Shown here: one piece after another, positions 62,268-64,000 of the stretch | Layout of the letters: the number at the start of each line of letters is the position of its first letter | How positions within the stretch are numbered: position 1 is the first letter of the stretch | Made by a program: the position numbers and the translations under genes | Assembly (NCBI GenBank): GCA_017560255.1 | Contig: JAFYOI010000008.1 | Coordinates: 143,294-207,293, forward strand | Length of the DNA stretch: 64,000 nt | DNA from: Clostridia bacterium | GTDB lineage: Bacteria; Bacillota; Clostridia; Oscillospirales; Acutalibacteraceae | Direction: 5' to 3' | The notes under the pieces: model-generated | What the model was told of the DNA's origin: nothing | Seen by the model: only the letters and a program-made list of their open reading frames with translations | Databases searched by the model: none

Positions 62268-62302
62268 AAAAAGGAACGACTATGTGTCGTTCCTTTTTAT
62301 TA
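62268..62302. terminator. Bidirectional terminator
   Basis: AAAAAGGAACGAC with GTCGTTCCTTTTT around TATGT, between the convergent InlB-repeat and XRE genes. Confidence 0.9.
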
Positions 62303-62542
62303 TTCGACATCCAATAACCAGTCTATCGAAACCTTCAACGCCTTTGCCAATTCTCTCAATTCATAATCGGCAACAAACCGTGTGCCGATTTCAATTCTTG
62401 AAATGCTGTCGCGTTCAATGTTGATGCCGTCGACCTGCAATTTTGCGGCTAAATCATTTTGCGTGAGTCGCAATTTGCATCTTGCTTCGTGAACTCTGTC
62501 GCCGCAAATATTTTTACGCCCGTTATAGTCATAGATTTTCAT
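62300..62542 (-). CDS. XRE family transcriptional regulator
   Basis: An 80-residue helix-turn-helix protein (ICGDRVHEARCKLRLTQNDLAAKLQVDGINIERDSISRIEIGTRFVADYELRELAKALKVSIDWLL). It is divergent from the CFI-box gene, and palindromic sites lie between the two, so it is the likely repressor of that gene and itself. ATG 62542 follows GGGATGAG. Confidence 0.9.
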   Translation of the reverse strand: MKIYDYNGRKNICGDRVHEARCKLRLTQNDLAAKLQVDGINIERDSISRIEIGTRFVADYELRELAKALKVSIDWLLDVE

Positions 62543-62566
62543 TCAGCACTCATCCCTTATATGCTA

Positions 62567-62630
62567 AAGATAAGAATTTATCTTGACATTAGCATATTTT
62601 GTCGATATAATTGTGTTAAAGATAAGAATT
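62567..62630 (+). promoter_or_regulatory. Promoter/operator of the CFI-box gene
   Basis: Perfect consensus TTGACA (62583-62588), 17 bases, TATAAT (62606-62611). The palindrome AAGATAAGAATTTATCTT (62567-62584) overlaps the -35, and a second copy of its left part, AAGATAAGAATT (62619-62630), covers the transcription start. Two XRE-type operators flanking a strong promoter imply tight repression. Confidence 0.75.
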
Positions 62631-62644
62631 AGGGGGCAAAAATT

Positions 62645-63298
62645 ATGATTACAGTACAATATTGTGCAGCTGGACACTATGATTATCAAAATTATTGGCT
62701 AGATCATCAGGTTAATAGTGCCGGTGGAGCGAGTGTGAGAATTAAGTTCAGAAACGATTCCGAAAAAACCATTAAGTATATCGTTTTTTGCACAACTCCG
62801 TACAATCGTGTGGAAGATGCAGTTGCCAGCAGATATTCTCACCAAAACGGTCGTCTTCAGTGTACTGGGCCCATCAACCCGGGAGCGATTAAGGATGCTT
62901 TTTGGGAAAACGTCTGGTATAACAATTCTATTTATGTTGCCAGAATAGATTCTGTTGAGATTGAGTATATGGACGGCAGCCGTAAATATATAGATAAATC
63001 AGAAATAAAGTATGATAAACTTGGCGGCGGCGGATGCTACGTTGCAACTGCTGTGTATGGTTCTTATGACTGCCCGCAGGTATGGACACTTCGTCGTTAC
63101 CGTGACGATACTCTTGCTGCAACGTGGTACGGCAGAGCATTTGTTAAGACGTATTATGCAATCAGCCCTACTCTCGTAAAATGGTTTGGAGATACCGAAT
63201 GGTTCAAGAAGATGTGGAAGGGCAAACTTGACCGTATGGTAAATAAACTTAATGAAAGCGGCGTTGAAGATACTCCCTACGACGATAAACAATGGTAA
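62645..63298 (+). CDS. CFI-box-CTERM protein
   Basis: A 217-residue cytoplasmic protein in two parts. Residues 1-125 look like a beta-sandwich (VRIKFRNDSEKTIKYIVFCTTPYNRVEDAV... IDSVEIEYMDGSRKYI). From about 130 lies the CFI-box C-terminal domain: CYVATAVYGSYDCPQVWTLR, RAFVKTYYAISPTLVKWFG and PYDD at the end. This domain is found on diverse, mostly uncharacterised proteins, so no reaction can be assigned. ATG 62645 follows GGGGGC. Expressed from a strong, probably repressed promoter. Confidence 0.82.
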   Translation: MITVQYCAAGHYDYQNYWLDHQVNSAGGASVRIKFRNDSEKTIKYIVFCTTPYNRVEDAVASRYSHQNGRLQCTGPINPGAIKDAFWENVWYNNSIYVARIDSVEIEYMDGSRKYIDKSEIKYDKLGGGGCYVATAVYGSYDCPQVWTLRRYRDDTLAATWYGRAFVKTYYAISPTLVKWFGDTEWFKKMWKGKLDRMVNKLNESGVEDTPYDDKQW

Positions 63299-63317
63299 TT
63301 TAAATATTCATAATTTG

Positions 63318-63350
63318 CAGAGGTTGCTTAATCAGCAACCTCTGTTTTTT
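63318..63350 (+). terminator. Terminator after the CFI-box gene
   Basis: CAGAGGTTGCT pairs perfectly with AGCAACCTCTG around TAATC, followed by six T residues. Confidence 0.92.
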
Positions 63351-63398
63351 GTATAACTAAAACCACGCGATAGTCGCGTTGCACAAAATAGGTTAACC
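63348..63398 (-). repeat. 51-base dispersed repeat, copy 2
   Basis: Inverse-orientation copy of 8745-8795, 46 of 51 identical on the minus strand, with one hairpin arm altered (GCAACGCGA). Directly follows the CFI-box terminator. Confidence 0.7.
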
Positions 63399-63610
63399 AA
63401 TGAACAGAACAAATATTATGTTATATCGCAAAAATACTCAGATATTATCGGCGCCCCTTGCCTTCGTCGTTGCTAAATGCGCTCATTCGTTTCTGCCTAT
63501 TCGGCAAAAAGTTCACTCGCTCCTTTGCTCCTCCTCTTCCCCAAAAGCACTACTTTTCGGGAACTCTTGTAGGCCGCGCGCAAGCGTGGCGAGGGGATAC
63601 AAAATATGTA
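63399..63610. other. Non-coding, low-information intergenic stretch
   Basis: An open frame crosses this region on the plus strand from 63400, but its product has no protein-like pattern and it has no ribosome binding site. The text is C/T-rich with short inverted words (TTCGG, CCGAA) and looks like decayed repeat material. Confidence 0.5.
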
Positions 63611-63692
63611 GCGATATAAATTCCATTCGGAATTTGCGATATATCCTACTGATGCGATATGCCTACGGCGCGATATGTTTGCTGCGCAAACG
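63611..63692 (+). repeat. Array of four GCGATAT-plus-hairpin units
   Basis: GCGATAT occurs four times, at 63611, 63636, 63654 and 63670. Three of the words are followed by a different small palindrome: AAATTC-CATTCG-GAATTT, GCC-TAC-GGC and GTTTGC-TGC-GCAAAC. The second unit has TATCCTACTGAT. The constant word with variable stems recalls dispersed intergenic repeats of gut Clostridia. Confidence 0.65.
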
Positions 63693-63720
63693 TAATTTTA
63701 ATAAAATTTCAAATCTTCTC

Positions 63721-63840
63721 GTAGAGGCGAACATTGCTCGTCTGCCAAACTTTGCACATATACCGACGGACAACCGATGGTTGCCCCTGCGTTGTTGCAG
63801 TTGGTTTTCTGGTAGGGGGCGACGACCTCGACGCCCGAAA
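63721..63840. repeat. Mosaic of three palindromic modules
   Basis: Three inverted-repeat blocks in a row: AGGCGA/TCGTCT around ACATTGC at 63725-63744, GACAACC/GGTTGCC at 63768-63785, and GGGCG/CGCCC at 63817-63836. The first and third follow GTAGAG or GTAGGG. They resemble dispersed palindromic units of Clostridia rather than a gene. Confidence 0.5.
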
Positions 63841-63941
63841 AAATTGTACAAAAATAAAAACGAAAACGTTTCTGTAAAACTTGTCATTTCCCGTCGAAAA
63901 ATGGCGACAAAAATTTTTATCAAAAATCTTTATGAAAACTA

Positions 63942-63998
63942 TTGCCAATTTTTACCAATTATGGTAAGATGTAGGAGAAATTTACAAGGAGGTAGTTG
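63942..63998 (+). promoter_or_regulatory. Promoter and ribosome binding site of a gene beyond the window
   Basis: TTGCCA, 17-base spacer, TAAGAT at 63942-63970, then AAGGAGG at 63986-63992. A start codon should follow at TTG 63996 or just past the window edge. Confidence 0.65.
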
Positions 63999-64000
63999 AA

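Noticed and set aside
63400..63999. 199-codon open frame on the plus strand at the window end
   Set aside because: It runs through palindromic repeats, has no ribosome binding site and its product has no protein-like pattern.

Overview
The window looks like a chromosomal segment of an anaerobic Firmicute of class Clostridia, probably a gut Oscillospirales/Ruminococcaceae-type organism (inference). Supporting signs are strong GGAGG ribosome binding sites, consensus sigma-A promoters, U-tract hairpin terminators, a meso-diaminopimelate wall pathway (dapF, lysA, murD), AddAB rather than RecBCD, formate-THF ligase, a flavoredoxin-rubredoxin fusion and many Thr-rich lipoproteins. Genes cover most of the sequence. 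No rRNA, CRISPR array, insertion sequence or intact prophage was seen.

Layout. 1-4.2 kb: housekeeping operon dapF-fhs-tsaE-tsaB-rpiB. 4.3-8.3 kb: purine permease, an SDR oxidoreductase and a MATE exporter. 8.3-12.1 kb: repeat-bearing intergenic DNA, a TraB/GumN-like lipoprotein, and a MarR-DegV-HAD operon. 12.1-15.5 kb: minus-strand amino-sugar operon starting with a fusion of an XRE helix-turn-helix domain to GlmM, then a hexapeptide-repeat protein, NagB and a 53-residue Asn/Gln-rich peptide. 15.7-20.4 kb: second MATE exporter, DUF6512-like membrane protein, an EF-hand microprotein, a DUF2130 protein, an HD hydrolase and a Phd-Doc toxin-antitoxin pair. 20.5-23.6 kb: DUF421 protein, tRNA-Pro with tandem copies of its own 3' tail, and adenine deaminase. 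23.8-30.7 kb: phosphoglucomutase, a 31-residue membrane peptide, then an envelope cluster of VanY-like lipoprotein, HprK-like kinase, radical SAM/SPASM enzyme, two more lipoproteins and a zinc-ribbon membrane protein. 30.8-36.0 kb: alanine symporter, RodA, a Fur-box-controlled flavoredoxin-rubredoxin, a DUF4364 protein and a duplicated-domain lipoprotein. 36.1-36.5 kb: four minus-strand tRNAs (Gly, Arg, His, Gln). 36.6-41.5 kb: dCMP deaminase, Lon, EngB, LysA. 41.5-42.3 kb: a small SLOG/XRE island flanked by two copies of one terminator. 42.3-45.3 kb: MacB-like ABC transporter. 45.5-53.2 kb: murD, two M42 peptidases, GNAT, a PLP lyase, DUF2461 and a divergent phosphohexomutase. 53.2-61.0 kb: addB, addA, rpmE, yigZ. 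61.1-64 kb: secreted InlB-repeat protein, an XRE regulator divergent from a CFI-box protein, and a repeat mosaic.

The most unusual items are the XRE-GlmM fusion with a perfect palindrome over its promoter, the HprK-like/radical SAM pair without a visible precursor peptide, the tRNA-tail tandem repeat, the two small regulator-effector modules (SLOG/XRE and XRE/CFI-box), and several microproteins. Functions come from motif recognition by eye. No database search was run.
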